A DNA stretch of 64,000 nucleotides from Pseudomonas sp. ATCC 13867. Lineage in GTDB: Bacteria > Pseudomonadota > Gammaproteobacteria > Pseudomonadales > Pseudomonadaceae. A program made the position numbers and the translations under genes. The DNA is taken from the NCBI RefSeq assembly GCF_000349845.1, contig NC_020829.1, positions 2,983,001 to 3,047,000 on the forward strand, in the 5' to 3' direction. The notes beneath the pieces were generated by a model. That model did no database searches. It saw only the letters and a list, made by a program, of their open reading frames with translations, and was not told the origin of the DNA. Below are positions 17,239 through 25,888 of this stretch, in pieces. Each line of letters starts with the position of its first letter. Within the stretch, counting starts at the first letter, position 1.

Positions 17239-18252
17239 TTACCGTCCCGAGGTATGCATCGTCGCGCGGCCCAGGCTGACGTCGAAAAACTCCGCCGCCG
17301 ACGCCGCGAGGTCGCGGTGGATGGCCTGGCGGTCCAGCCCCTGGGTGTCCGTGCAGAGGTCCGGAGTGGCCTCCTTCTCCTCCTCGGAACAGGGTGCCAT
17401 GAACACGAAGTGCCCGGCGCCGTCGAGCACCCGCAGATCCGGCTGCTGCGGCAGCTTGCGGGCCAGGGCGCCGGCATTCTTCTTCCAGTCGAGGATACGG
17501 TCCTGATTGCCGGTATAGAGCAGCACCGGCACCCGCACGTCTTCCAGCTCGCGGGCACCATACATCAGGCTCAGCGGGGCCAGCAGCAACAGCGCGCCAA
17601 CACGGGGGTCGGCCATCGGCATCAGGTCGTTGCGGTCGGCGCGCAGCTCGCCTCGGTCGCTGCAGGCATCGCGGTCGTCCGGATACTTGCGGCAGTACTT
17701 GAGCAGGCGGTCCAGGCGCGGCTGGGCGCCGGCGAGGATCAGTGCCGTCTCGCCGCCGGCGGAATAGCCGATCACGCCAACCTTGTGCGGGTCGACGATG
17801 CCCGCCATCCCGGGGTCGAGCAGCGCCGCGCTGATGGCTTCCGAAACCTGCAGCGGCCGCCCATAGAGGTTGCTCAATGCGCCCAGGCGGCTGTGGTCAT
17901 GCAGGTTGTCGCCGGGGTGCAGCAGCGTCACCACGACGAACCCCTTGCGTACCAGCGCCTGGATCAGGTCGCGGTGCGCCAGCGGCGTGCCGTAGTTGCC
18001 GTGTGACATCACCAGCAATGGGAACCGGCCATTGGCGGTCTTGCCTTCATAGGCGACATCGATGATGAAATTGCCCAGGTGCAGCGGCCGCTCAGGAGCC
18101 CGCGTCGGGTAGAAGGCAATGGCCTTCATCGGCTCCTGGTCCAGCGGATCGCTCACCTGCAGGCGATGGAAGCCCACGTTCCAGCCCGACACCGCCCCGG
18201 CGCCGCCACTGAAGGTAACGAGCAACAGAACCCACAACAGACGCCTCGCCAT
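17239..18252 (-). CDS. Secreted alpha/beta hydrolase (dienelactone hydrolase-like)
   Basis: A 337-aa protein with a signal peptide (MARRLLWVLLLVTFSGGAGA) and an alpha/beta-hydrolase fold. The nucleophile elbow is GVIGYSAGGETAL, the acid is probably in YTGNQDRILDW and the histidine in LDGAGHFVFMAP. FPLLVMSHGNYGTPLAHRDL supplies the oxyanion-hole region. It resembles the predicted dienelactone-hydrolase/PAF-acetylhydrolase-like periplasmic hydrolases; the substrate is unknown. I used ATG 18252, while an ATG 24 bp upstream is also in frame. Its 3' end abuts a dispersed repeat. Confidence 0.82.
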   Translation of the reverse strand: MARRLLWVLLLVTFSGGAGAVSGWNVGFHRLQVSDPLDQEPMKAIAFYPTRAPERPLHLGNFIIDVAYEGKTANGRFPLLVMSHGNYGTPLAHRDLIQALVRKGFVVVTLLHPGDNLHDHSRLGALSNLYGRPLQVSEAISAALLDPGMAGIVDPHKVGVIGYSAGGETALILAGAQPRLDRLLKYCRKYPDDRDACSDRGELRADRNDLMPMADPRVGALLLLAPLSLMYGARELEDVRVPVLLYTGNQDRILDWKKNAGALARKLPQQPDLRVLDGAGHFVFMAPCSEEEKEATPDLCTDTQGLDRQAIHRDLAASAAEFFDVSLGRATMHTSGR

Positions 18253-18628
18253 ATCGCAATCCGCTCCGACGCGCATCCAGCCCCGGCGCCGCGGAACTCC
18301 ACCGCACACCGTGCGGGGCTCCGGGCGCCGCCTGGGAGATTCCCTGCATGCTACGCGCCAGCCCGGAGCCCCCGGGATTGGCAGATGAACGGCCTCCTTT
18401 ATCAAAGAGTCCTGAAATGGCCTTACAGCTTTCAAGGCCCGATTTGGCGGGCCTGTGCCAGGTTCAGTTTCGTAGGATCGAGCCGCCGTAGGAACCGGCC
18501 TACCGTGTGGGAGCGAGCGTGCTCGCGAACCGCCCCAGCATCGGAGCGATTGGCAAACATCGTTCGCGAGCAAGGGCTGGGAGCCCCCCGCTGCCCTGCA
18601 AATCACGCCGTCCGGGACATCGGAAATG
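18253..18628. other. Intergenic region upstream of the hydrolase, with REP pair
   Basis: The region contains a REP pair at 18507-18580. The remainder, which should hold the hydrolase promoter, shows no strong consensus elements and no gene. Confidence 0.5.
18507..18580. repeat. Paired REP element
   Basis: TGGGAGCGAGCGTGCTCGCGAA and the inverted TTCGCGAGCAAGG...GGGAGCC are separated by about 25 bp. The right copy is diverged. Confidence 0.8.
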
Positions 18629-18652
18629 AAAAAACCCCGCAACGCGGGGCTT
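18629..18652 (-). terminator. Rho-independent terminator of azoR
   Basis: On the minus strand the GCCCCGCG / CGCGGGGT-type stem with a short loop is followed by six T residues, 20 bp after the azoR stop codon. Confidence 0.85.
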
Positions 18653-18671
18653 CTTCGTGTTGCGGGGCCGA

Positions 18672-19280
18672 TCAGGCGGCGGCGAACTGGCTTGCGATGC
18701 TCGCCTGGGCGCCGGCGATGGCGTTGCGACGCGGCTCTTCGCCGTAGGCCAGGCCTTCGGCACGGACCACCTCGATGTCGGTGACGCCGAGGAAGTTCAG
18801 CACCAGTTGCAGGTAGTTCTCGTGGGCGACACCGGTCGCTTGACCGGCATGGATGCCACCGGCGGTGGAGACGATGATCACCTTCTTGCCACCGGCCAGG
18901 CCGACCGGGCCGCTTTCGGTGTAGCGGAAGGTCTTGCCGGCCACCGCGATGCGGTCGATCCACGCCTTGAGCTGGCTGGGAATGGAGAAGTTGTACATCG
19001 GCGCACCGATGACGATGGCGTCGGCGGCCAGGAACTCTTCAATGCTGGTTTCGCCCAGGGCGGCTTCGTGCTGCTGCGCGGCATCGCGCATTTCGGCCGG
19101 AGTGCCGGCGGCGACCAGGCTGGCGGACGACAGGTGGCTGATGGCATCGGCGGCCAGGTCACGGTAAGTGACGTTAATGCCCGGCTCGGCGGCAGCCCAG
19201 GCGGCAACCAGTTCGGCGCTGAGCTGACGGGAGGCGGAGTTGTCGCCGAGGATGCTGGAATCGATGTGCAGAAGTTTCAT
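18672..19280 (-). CDS. azoR: FMN-dependent NADH:quinone reductase / azoreductase
   Basis: A 202-aa flavodoxin-like AzoR enzyme that reduces quinones and azo compounds by two-electron transfer from NAD(P)H. The N-terminus [20 protein letters not shown] binds FMN phosphate. [20 protein letters not shown] and STAGGIHAG are the other FMN-binding signatures of AzoR. The ATG at 19280 has a TTGGAG ribosome binding site. It is divergent from a LysR regulator (gap 133 bp), the usual arrangement for regulator and target, so induction by electrophiles or quinones is plausible. Confidence 0.94.
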   Translation of the reverse strand: MKLLHIDSSILGDNSASRQLSAELVAAWAAAEPGINVTYRDLAADAISHLSSASLVAAGTPAEMRDAAQQHEAALGETSIEEFLAADAIVIGAPMYNFSIPSQLKAWIDRIAVAGKTFRYTESGPVGLAGGKKVIIVSTAGGIHAGQATGVAHENYLQLVLNFLGVTDIEVVRAEGLAYGEEPRRNAIAGAQASIASQFAAA

Positions 19281-19413
19281 GTGTGCGTTCTCCAAGCGGG
19301 TTAGCCAGCTGACTGGCGGAGTAATTCGTCGTTGGAGCCAAGACTACGCATGTAGCCAATACTCGATAAGTCGGCAAAAATGTGATGATTCGTCTCACCA
19401 GTAGGACAATCCC

Positions 19414-20319
19414 ATGCAAGACCTCAATGATCTCTTCTATTTCGCCAAGGTAGTGGAGTGCGGAGGCTTTGCCGCCGCCGGCCGCCTGCTGGGGCTGCCG
19501 AAGTCGCGTCTGTCGCGGCGCGTGGCGGAGCTGGAAGCGCGCCTGAACGTCCGACTGCTGCAGCGCACCACGCGCAAGCTGGCGCTCACCGACCTGGGCG
19601 AGCGCTACTACCGGCACTGCCAGGCGATGCTGGTGGAGGCGGAAATGGCCGATGAAGTGGCCGCCCAGCTCAGCGCCGAGCCGCGTGGACGGGTCAAGCT
19701 GTCCTGCCCCGTCGCCCTGGCGGAAACCTCGCTGAACGAGATGCTGCCCGGCTTCCTGGCAGCCTATCCGCAGGTGAACCTGGAGCTGCTGCTGACCAAC
19801 CGTCGCGTCGACCTGCTCAACGAGGGCGTCGATGTGGCCCTGCGTGTCCGTGCGCCGGGCGATGAAGACCTGTCGCTGATTTCCCGCCGCCTGCGCCAGG
19901 CGATGACCGCGCTGGTGGCGGCGCCCGAGCTCCTGCACGGACGGCAGTTGACCCACCCCGAAGACCTCGCGGCCCTGCCCATCCTCGGGGCGATCGGGAG
20001 CGACCGGAAAGTCCATATGAAATTGCTCGGGCCGCAGGGGGAAGTCTGCGAACTGGCGCTGGACGCACGCCTGGCGGCGGAAGACTTCAACCTGCGCAAG
20101 AACGTCGCCCTCGCCGGGCTGGGCGTGACCCAACTGCCGAACTACTACTGCATCGAGGAGTTGGCGGACGGACGCCTGGTGCGGGTGCTGCCGGAATGGC
20201 GCGAGCCCGAGGCGAATCTGCAGGCCGTCTACCCGCACCGGCGTGGCATCCTGCCGGCGGTGCGGGCGTTGCTGGACTATCTGGAAGAGGGGTTCTCGAA
20301 GGACGACTCGCCGTTATGA
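19414..20319 (+). CDS. LysR-family regulator, probable regulator of azoR
   Basis: A 301-aa LysR-type protein. The N-terminal winged helix-turn-helix contains CGGFAAAGRLLGLPKSRLSR and RLLQRTTRKLALTDLG. The C-terminal effector-binding domain runs from about residue 90, starting RGRVKLSCPVALAE. It resembles the LysR group that governs drug/quinone-reductase genes. It is divergent from azoR. Its last 6 bp overlap the end of the convergent CSD-DUF1294 gene. Confidence 0.9.
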   Translation: MQDLNDLFYFAKVVECGGFAAAGRLLGLPKSRLSRRVAELEARLNVRLLQRTTRKLALTDLGERYYRHCQAMLVEAEMADEVAAQLSAEPRGRVKLSCPVALAETSLNEMLPGFLAAYPQVNLELLLTNRRVDLLNEGVDVALRVRAPGDEDLSLISRRLRQAMTALVAAPELLHGRQLTHPEDLAALPILGAIGSDRKVHMKLLGPQGEVCELALDARLAAEDFNLRKNVALAGLGVTQLPNYYCIEELADGRLVRVLPEWREPEANLQAVYPHRRGILPAVRALLDYLEEGFSKDDSPL

Positions 20320-21024
20320 GGCGCCCTGCCCCAGCCCCGTCAGGATGCCGATCCAACCCAGCAGGCGACCGCCGCTGAGCCAGTCGACCCAGAACAGCTG
20401 GTGCACCGCCACGATCGCCCAGAACACCAGTTGGAACGACAGCTTGCGAGTCTTGTGGCGGAACAGTTGCTGGGCGAGCAGCGCGCCGGGCCAGCCGCCC
20501 AACAGCTCCAGCACATGCAGATGCTGTTCGGAGATGCGCCATTCGTCCCGCTCGGCGCGGCGCTTGTCGCGCCAGTAGGCGAAAAACGCCAGTACGCTGA
20601 ACAGCGGATAGAGCAGCAGGAACCAGACGAAGTAGCCATCCTTCAGCCACACCAGCGCGCCGCTGACAGGCAGCACCAGCAGCACCGCCAACAGCAGCAG
20701 GGCTCGGCCGATGGAGCGCCGGGGCGGCGCCGGGAAGGCCACCTCACGCCCGCTGCGGACCCGCTCACGGGTCGCCGCTGCGCCCGGCTTGCGGCGAATG
20801 TCGGGCATGTCGATGGCAAGGCCCGCCAGGCGCGCATGCTCCGCGCGCGGCCGGCCCTGCTTGTCGTTTCCCGGGACGTAGCACACCTGATCACCGCTCT
20901 GCGGGCGACGATCGCCGCGAAAAGCCGAAATGTGCAGGAAGAGTTCTTCGCCGCCGGACTGCGGACGGATGAAGCCGAAGCCTTTGTCATCGTCCCAGCG
21001 GCTGATGATGCCGTTCTTTTCCAT
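20314..21024 (-). CDS. Cold-shock domain / DUF1294 membrane fusion protein
   Basis: A 236-aa protein of two parts. Residues 1-65 form a cold-shock OB-fold with RNP1 KGFGFIRP and RNP2 ELFLHISAF, which binds single-stranded nucleic acid. After a basic linker (RERVRSGREVAF), residues 108-236 form three or four membrane helices with the DUF1294 signature YWRDKRRAERDEWRISE plus LLGGWPGALLAQQLFRHKT. The combination is known in many proteobacteria, but its role is unknown; it may tether nucleic-acid binding to the membrane. It sits 12 bp downstream of uppP and could be co-transcribed with it. Confidence 0.9.
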   Translation of the reverse strand: MEKNGIISRWDDDKGFGFIRPQSGGEELFLHISAFRGDRRPQSGDQVCYVPGNDKQGRPRAEHARLAGLAIDMPDIRRKPGAAATRERVRSGREVAFPAPPRRSIGRALLLLAVLLVLPVSGALVWLKDGYFVWFLLLYPLFSVLAFFAYWRDKRRAERDEWRISEQHLHVLELLGGWPGALLAQQLFRHKTRKLSFQLVFWAIVAVHQLFWVDWLSGGRLLGWIGILTGLGQGAS

Positions 21025-21036
21025 CGCCTTTTAGTC

Positions 21037-21867
21037 TCAGGGTTTGACGCTGCTCCAGTCGATCAGGTCGAACTGCCAGGTCGCCAGAATCAGCAGGCCG
21101 AAGGCGATACGGTACCAGGCAAACGCCGCGTAGCTGTGATTGGCAATGAATTTCAGCAGCCCGCGCACGGCGATCATGGCGAAGATGAAGGAGGTCACGA
21201 AGCCCACGGCGAATACCGGCAGGTCATCGGGCTGGAACAGATCGCGGTACTTGTACCCCGAGTAGACCGCCGCGCCGACCATTGTCGGCATCGCCAGGAA
21301 GAAGGAAAACTCGGTGGCTGCCTTGCGCGACAGGCCGAACAGCAGGCCGCCGATGATGGTGGCGCCCGACCGCGAGGTGCCGGGTACCAGCGCCAGGCAC
21401 TGGGCGCAGCCGACCTTGAGGGCGTCCTTCCAGGTCATGTCGTCCACCGTTTCGGCGCGGATGCGGTGCTCGCGGGTCTCGGCCCAGAGCATCACCACGC
21501 CACCGATGACCAGCGCCACGGCAACGGTGATGGGGTTGAACAGGTAATGATGGATCAGGTCGGCGAAGGCCACGCCCAGCACCACGGCCGGCGCGAAGGC
21601 GACCAGCAGGTTGGCGGTGAAGCGTTGGGCCCGCGCCTGGGTAGGCAGGCCGACGACCACGTCGAGAATCTTGCGGCGAAACTCCCAGACCACCGCCAGG
21701 ATGGCCGCCAACTGAATGATGATGTTGAAAGCCTGGGCGCGTTCCCCGCCAAAGCCGATGATATCCGCCACGATGATCTGGTGGCCGGTACTGGAGATCG
21801 GCAGGAACTCCGTCAGCCCTTCGACCACCCCGAGAACGAATGCCTGGAAGGCACTCCACAAATCCAT
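21037..21867 (-). CDS. uppP: Undecaprenyl-diphosphatase
   Basis: A 276-aa integral membrane BacA/UppP enzyme that dephosphorylates undecaprenyl diphosphate, recycling the lipid carrier for peptidoglycan and O-antigen synthesis and giving bacitracin tolerance. The two active-site motifs are present: [15 protein letters not shown] near the N-terminus and [13 protein letters not shown] in the middle. Length and helix pattern are standard. It is followed 12 bp later by the CSD-DUF1294 gene. Confidence 0.96.
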   Translation of the reverse strand: MDLWSAFQAFVLGVVEGLTEFLPISSTGHQIIVADIIGFGGERAQAFNIIIQLAAILAVVWEFRRKILDVVVGLPTQARAQRFTANLLVAFAPAVVLGVAFADLIHHYLFNPITVAVALVIGGVVMLWAETREHRIRAETVDDMTWKDALKVGCAQCLALVPGTSRSGATIIGGLLFGLSRKAATEFSFFLAMPTMVGAAVYSGYKYRDLFQPDDLPVFAVGFVTSFIFAMIAVRGLLKFIANHSYAAFAWYRIAFGLLILATWQFDLIDWSSVKP

Positions 21868-22549
21868 ACTGCTTCCCCCGCGCGGCTCGATGGCACGCCC
21901 TTTCTAATGATGTACTCCGGCTGGGCCGACCGACGAGGCCGGGACACAGGGTCCGGAACCCCGACAAGGCGTTGGCATGCTAATGCATTGGCCGTGGCTT
22001 CCGCCGGATTTAACGAAAAATTCTCTCACCGCCAGCGGTACCGATTACCCCGGTGTCGACCGGCCCCACGAGCCCCGGACTCCTGGAAATCCACTTGCCC
22101 ACCTCGGGATGCCGGGACTCTGGCTCGCGTGAAGCAGACAACCCGAGGGGGGTTGCGTTCGCCGACCCGCGAAAAATGGTCGGCTCCTGGAGATCCGATG
22201 ACCCGCCCGCGCTACAACGCCGATGCCCGCAGCCGACTGTCACGCCGCTGAAACAGGTCACCCCGCCGCAACGCCCGACGAACCGGGAAATGCCCGCCCC
22301 TGTCCAGCGCAGTGTCTCAAGCGTGATACAGGGACTGCCCCCTCCCTGATCCAGCCCCGGTTCCAGAGGCCTCGCCGGGAATTTCCCGTCCCGGACCGGT
22401 GTAACGGGCACGAAACACCTTCACCACAACGATGACGTCGATATTTTCCAAGCCATTGATTCTAAAAGGCAACTTAATTCCGGCACGGCAACTGCCTCGA
22501 TTCTGTATCGCCGATCACGGATCAGCGCACCACAAAAGGAGCCACCGTC
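21868..22549. other. Long intergenic region upstream of uppP and the orphan ORF
   Basis: About 680 bp without a recognisable gene. The left part should hold the uppP promoter. A possible sigma-54-type element is noted separately at 22482-22495, and a strong ribosome binding site at 22536-22541 serves the ORF at 22550. The central part shows nothing recognisable. Confidence 0.5.
22482..22495 (+). promoter_or_regulatory. Possible sigma-54 (RpoN) -24/-12 promoter
   Basis: The sequence GGCACGGCAACTGC has GG and GC separated by exactly 10 bp and the GGCACG start of the RpoN consensus, but CTGC instead of TTGC at -12. It lies about 55 bp before the ATG of the orphan ORF. No activator gene is adjacent, so this is tentative. 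Confidence 0.3.
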
Positions 22550-23017
22550 ATGCCGGGGAGCATTGCCAAGGTCGTTGCATCCCGCTCGTTATTGGCAGAG
22601 GGTTTCTGTGCCACCGCCGACACGGCGAACGTGGGCAATCCGCTGCCAGGCCATGCGGGCAACCTCCGGGCTCCGGCGACCAGCGACAATCACCCCCCAC
22701 CCAAGAACGACAAGGCGGCTGCCGTCCCCAACGCTCAGCACGCCCACGCCGCTGGCAGCGCGACGCCGTCCAGCACTTGCACCCTCACCGTCAACGACGC
22801 CTCCACCAAGACCGGACCTCTCCCAGCCGGCATGACCTTCGCAGTTGACGGCGACGACTCGGGCATCGCCCAGCGAAATGACGATGCCTATCTCGACACC
22901 TGGAGCGCCTCGCTCCGCACCGAGGGCAGCGACACCGGCCATACGGACAGCCAGACCCGGACGCCCCGGGCCATCCCGGCGACTCCGCCATCAACCACGC
23001 AAGCGTTCACAGGGTAG
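22550..23017 (+). CDS. Unrecognised Ala/Thr/Pro-rich ORF with strong RBS
   Basis: A 155-codon ORF beginning MPGSIAKVVASRSLLAEGFC and rich in Ala, Thr, Pro, Asp and Asn, including NHPPPKNDKAAAVPNAQHAH. It has no membrane helix or clear signal peptide and no domain I recognise. Support for expression comes from an AAAAGGAG ribosome binding site 8 bp before the ATG and a perfect 11-bp-arm hairpin 88 bp after the stop. Against it, the composition could arise by chance in GC-rich DNA, and a second open frame overlaps it. It may be a fast-evolving or decaying secreted or stress protein. Confidence 0.4.
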   Translation: MPGSIAKVVASRSLLAEGFCATADTANVGNPLPGHAGNLRAPATSDNHPPPKNDKAAAVPNAQHAHAAGSATPSSTCTLTVNDASTKTGPLPAGMTFAVDGDDSGIAQRNDDAYLDTWSASLRTEGSDTGHTDSQTRTPRAIPATPPSTTQAFTG

Positions 23018-23104
23018 TCAGTGGCGGCCCCCGCACACCCACTCGCTACCCACGACGCTGGCTGCCCAGCCTGCGTTCACGCCGGCAAGCCACTGAGTTG
23101 AACA

Positions 23105-23130
23105 CGAAGGCCCCGCTTCCGGGGCCTTCG
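23105..23130 (+). terminator. Strong hairpin after the orphan ORF
   Basis: Perfect 11-bp arms CGAAGGCCCCG / CGGGGCCTTCG with a 4-nt loop, followed by the T-rich TTCTGTTCTC. It would terminate transcription from the ORF at 22550. Confidence 0.75.
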
Positions 23131-23200
23131 TTCTGTTCTCGCGAGCGACATTGCTCGCCGTAGCTCGAGAGCGCTGTGCCTCATTCCCCCATGAACAGCA

Positions 23201-23373
23201 TCGCGGACAAAGTCCTACGAGATACATCTGCGCTCGGGGCGGCCCCACCCCAGTCCTCGGCTTTGGCATCCTGCGTCGCTCTACCTCCTGCATCCATGCA
23301 GTCGTCTCCCCGGGGGAAAGGGGACCGTTCGGTGCAGGAGGAAATCCCGGTCTCAGCCGGCACGGTCTGCCCC
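23201..23373 (+). repeat. Dispersed intergenic repeat, copy 3
   Basis: The third copy of the element at 4625-4753 and 17035-17210. It shares GCGGACAAAGTCC, TCTGCGCTCGGGGC, CTGCGTCGCTCTACCTCC, AGGGGACCGTTCGGTGCAGG and TCTCAGCCGGCACGGTCTGC, making it the longest match to copy 2. Confidence 0.88.
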
Positions 23374-23406
23374 CTCTCCCTGAGGGAGAGGGTTGGGGTG
23401 AGGGGG
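23373..23406. repeat. CTCCCTGAGGGAG hairpin repeat
   Basis: CCTCTCCCTGAGGGAGAGG is a perfect palindromic hairpin around TGA, followed by GTTGGGGTGAGGG. I recall this short element as recurring between genes in several gammaproteobacterial genomes. Here it is fused to the end of dispersed repeat copy 3. Confidence 0.65.
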
Positions 23407-23536
23407 AAGCGCTGGCACAGATCGTCCAGAAGTAGACAGTTGCCTCTACGCGGCGGCACGGTTTTCATCCGTAGAAACAACGGCCCTGGGGTGACCGCGG
23501 GATGCCCCGTCACCACAACTCCCCGACGTTCTTTTT

Positions 23537-23562
23537 GTAGGAGCGGGCTTGCTCGCGAGCAG
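23537..23562. repeat. Solitary REP element
   Basis: GTAGGAGCGGGCTTGCTCGC occurs as a single unit without an inverted partner, 35 bp from the aminotransferase stop codon. Confidence 0.75.
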
Positions 23563-23596
23563 ACTCGTGGCAGCTTCAGTGAGAGGCAGACTTTCC

Positions 23597-24412
23597 TCAG
23601 GGCCGTACACGCGGCTCCGCCTCAAAGGCGCTGCGCAGCAACTCGACGAACGCCGGCGCCGGCGGGATTTCCACCTCTGCGATGCGGTTCACCGGCACCG
23701 CCGGCGTCCAGGAATTCATCACCACGGCGCCGGCCAGGCGCGGCAGGTCCTGGCGGTCGATACTCAGCACCGCCTGGCGCACGCCGAGCGCGGCCAACTG
23801 ACGCTGCAGGATGCCCTGGGTGGTCCCGGCGAGCATCTTCGCCCGCGGCCAGATCACCGATTCGCCATCCCAGAACGCCAGGTTCCAGATGGTCGCTTCG
23901 CTGAGGCGGCCACGCTGGTCGGCGAAGATCGCATCATCGAAACCAGCGGCCACCGCTTCGCGCAGATACCAGGTTTTGGCGACCTCGCCCACGTGCTTGA
24001 TCTCCGGCAGCACCCGCTCGTGCCCGGCGATGGCCAGCGACAGCGGCCCCTGTGGCCCGTCCGATGGCGGCGCGGTGCGCACCAGCAGCTCGGGCCAGTG
24101 CTCGGGGCCGGCGACGGTGAACTCCCCGGCGGGCGAGTACACCGTCGCCATCAGCGACGTATCCGCCGGCGCCTGCTCCAGCGCGGCGCGCAAGGCAGCG
24201 TGGATTTCCTCGTCTGCATGGCTCTGGCCGAACAGCCGCTGCGAGGCATTGCGCAGGCGTTCCAGATGCAGGTCCAGGCCACGAATACCGCCGTCGCGTA
24301 CCTGCATGGCGGTGAAGTGGGCGTAGCCGGCGAAGGCCAGAGGCGCGAGGTCGGCAGCACTGGCGGACTGGGCGTTGCGTTGCGTGATGTAGGGATGAGT
24401 GGCGGCTGACAT
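23597..24412 (-). CDS. Class IV PLP-dependent aminotransferase-fold enzyme
   Basis: A 271-aa protein of the branched-chain aminotransferase / aminodeoxychorismate lyase fold. The probable PLP lysine is in HVGEVAKTWYLREAV, and the class IV signature is LSEATIWNLAFWDG, followed by ML.GTTQGILQRQL. The N-terminus (FAGYAHFTAMQVRDGGIRG) matches the family. Whether it transaminates or acts as a lyase cannot be told. The start at 24412 has a GAGGAAG ribosome binding site; a longer frame to 24454 is less likely. It is divergent from a GcvA-like LysR regulator, which may control it. Confidence 0.85.
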   Translation of the reverse strand: MSAATHPYITQRNAQSASAADLAPLAFAGYAHFTAMQVRDGGIRGLDLHLERLRNASQRLFGQSHADEEIHAALRAALEQAPADTSLMATVYSPAGEFTVAGPEHWPELLVRTAPPSDGPQGPLSLAIAGHERVLPEIKHVGEVAKTWYLREAVAAGFDDAIFADQRGRLSEATIWNLAFWDGESVIWPRAKMLAGTTQGILQRQLAALGVRQAVLSIDRQDLPRLAGAVVMNSWTPAVPVNRIAEVEIPPAPAFVELLRSAFEAEPRVRP

Positions 24413-24477
24413 GGCGTTGGCTTCCTCTGCGCTGTGATCTTCAAGGTGAGCCAACTATCGGGCTTTGACGATGCCAG

Positions 24478-24495
24478 GAGAAACGAGTATTTCTC
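24478..24495. promoter_or_regulatory. Candidate LysR operator in divergent promoter
   Basis: A perfect inverted repeat GAGAAA-N6-TTTCTC lies between the divergent class IV aminotransferase and LysR genes, 30 bp before the regulator start. It is suitable as a LysR binding site but unproven. Confidence 0.4.
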
Positions 24496-24525
24496 GAAGG
24501 ATCATCAAGGATAATTTGAAGATCA

Positions 24526-25440
24526 ATGAGCCGCTCCTTTCCCGGAATCCGTTCCCTGCGCACCTTCGAGGCCGCCGGCCGCCACCTCAACTTCACCCGT
24601 GCCGCGGAAGAGCTCGGGCTAACCCCAGCGGCGGTCAGTCATCAGATAAAGGAGCTGGAAGACCAGCTCGACCTCAGCCTGTTCACGCGCACCAGCCGCA
24701 GCATCCAGCTGACCCCGGCTGGCGCGCTACTGCTGGAAGCGGCGGCGGAATCCCTCGACCTGCTGCGCCGTGCGACCGCGCGCGCCCGGCGTTTGTCGCG
24801 CAGCGCCGAGCAACTGCGCGTATCGCTGACCGCCCGCTTCGCCACCCACTGGCTGCTGCCGCGCCTGCCGAAGTTTCGCACGCTGCATCCTGGGTTGAAG
24901 CTCAGCTTCGACGTCAGCGACGAGCTGCGGGATTTCGCCGTCGATGACCTCGACCTGGCCATCCGCTTCGGCAGCGGGCGCTATCCGGGACTGCAGGCGG
25001 AGCGGCTGTTCGACACCCTGATCGTGCCGGTCTGCTGTCCGAGCCTGCTGGAACAAGGCCCTCCCCTGCGCGAACCTCGCGACCTGCTGGCCCATACCCT
25101 GTGCTTCGTCGATTGCGAAACCGAAGGCGCGGTGTGGCCGGACTGGGCGCGCTGGATGGCGGCGGCGGGCGTTGAGGACTTCGACCCCGGCAACTGCGTC
25201 GCCTTCGACGACACCAGCCATGTGGTGCAGGCGGTGCTGGAAGGTGGCGCGGTCGGCCTGGCCGATCGCGCAATGGTCGCCCGCGAACTGGAACAGGGCC
25301 TGCTGGTACAGCCCTTCGAACTGGGCGTACCGGTGGCCGAGGACTATGCCTACAGCCTGGTCTACCCACTGGCCAACGGCGACGATCCGCGAGTCAAGGC
25401 CTTCCGCGAATGGATCCTCGGGGAAATGGCCAACGGCTGA
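24526..25440 (+). CDS. LysR-family regulator, GcvA-like
   Basis: A 304-aa LysR protein of the GcvA/AmpR-like group. It opens SFPGIRSLRTFEAAGRHLNF and TRAAEELGLTPAAVSHQIK, the characteristic GcvA-type helix-turn-helix, then LFTRTSRSIQLTPAG. The effector domain includes DLDLAIRFGSGRYPGLQAE. It is divergent from the class IV PLP enzyme, with 113 bp and an inverted repeat between them, so that gene is its likely target. Confidence 0.92.
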   Translation: MSRSFPGIRSLRTFEAAGRHLNFTRAAEELGLTPAAVSHQIKELEDQLDLSLFTRTSRSIQLTPAGALLLEAAAESLDLLRRATARARRLSRSAEQLRVSLTARFATHWLLPRLPKFRTLHPGLKLSFDVSDELRDFAVDDLDLAIRFGSGRYPGLQAERLFDTLIVPVCCPSLLEQGPPLREPRDLLAHTLCFVDCETEGAVWPDWARWMAAAGVEDFDPGNCVAFDDTSHVVQAVLEGGAVGLADRAMVARELEQGLLVQPFELGVPVAEDYAYSLVYPLANGDDPRVKAFREWILGEMANG

Positions 25441-25531
25441 TCGACGCGGGCGACTTGCAAACACCGGGCTTTCCTGCGAAAACCCACGCCCTCGCGGCCG
25501 TCGTGCCGCCAGCGCGTCACGGGAGAACGCC

Positions 25532-25873
25532 ATGAGCAACGAACTGCAGATCGAAGATATCGTCGTCGGTGACGGCAAGGCCGTGGTCAGAGGCGCCCTG
25601 ATCACCACCCAGTACACCGGCACCCTGGAAGACGGCACCGTCTTCGACTCGTCCTACGGCAAGGGCCGTCCCTTCCAGTGCGTGATCGGCACCGGTCGCG
25701 TGATCAAGGGGTGGGACCAGGGCCTGATGGGCATGAAGGTGGGAGGCAAGCGCAAGCTGTTCGTACCGGCGCACCTGGCCTACGGCGAGCGCCAGGTCGG
25801 CGCGCACATCCAGCCCAATTCCAACCTGCTGTTCGAGATCGAGCTGCTGGAAGTCCTCACCCGCGACGACTGA
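25532..25873 (+). CDS. FKBP-type peptidyl-prolyl cis-trans isomerase
   Basis: A 113-aa single-domain FKBP without a signal peptide, so cytoplasmic. Active-site residues are in QYTGTLEDGTVFDSSYGKG, GRVIKGWDQGLMGMKVGGKR and LAYGERQVGAHIQPNSNLLF, including the Tyr, Asp, Trp and Tyr of the binding pocket. There is no SlyD-like insert-in-flap sequence or His-rich tail. The start has a GGGAG site. It is convergent with the helicase gene (15-bp gap). Confidence 0.94.
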   Translation: MSNELQIEDIVVGDGKAVVRGALITTQYTGTLEDGTVFDSSYGKGRPFQCVIGTGRVIKGWDQGLMGMKVGGKRKLFVPAHLAYGERQVGAHIQPNSNLLFEIELLEVLTRDD

Positions 25874-25888
25874 TCCTCACGCCGACGC

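Noticed and set aside
22563..22835. A second open frame overlapping the orphan ORF at 22550.
   Set aside because: It has no ribosome binding site at its start and an Arg/Pro/Thr-rich composition typical of an out-of-frame shadow.
4625..23373. The dispersed repeat as a small conserved protein (frames reading ILRRSTSCIHAVV and similar).
   Set aside because: The frames differ in length, start and ends between the copies, and have no ribosome binding sites; conservation is at DNA level.
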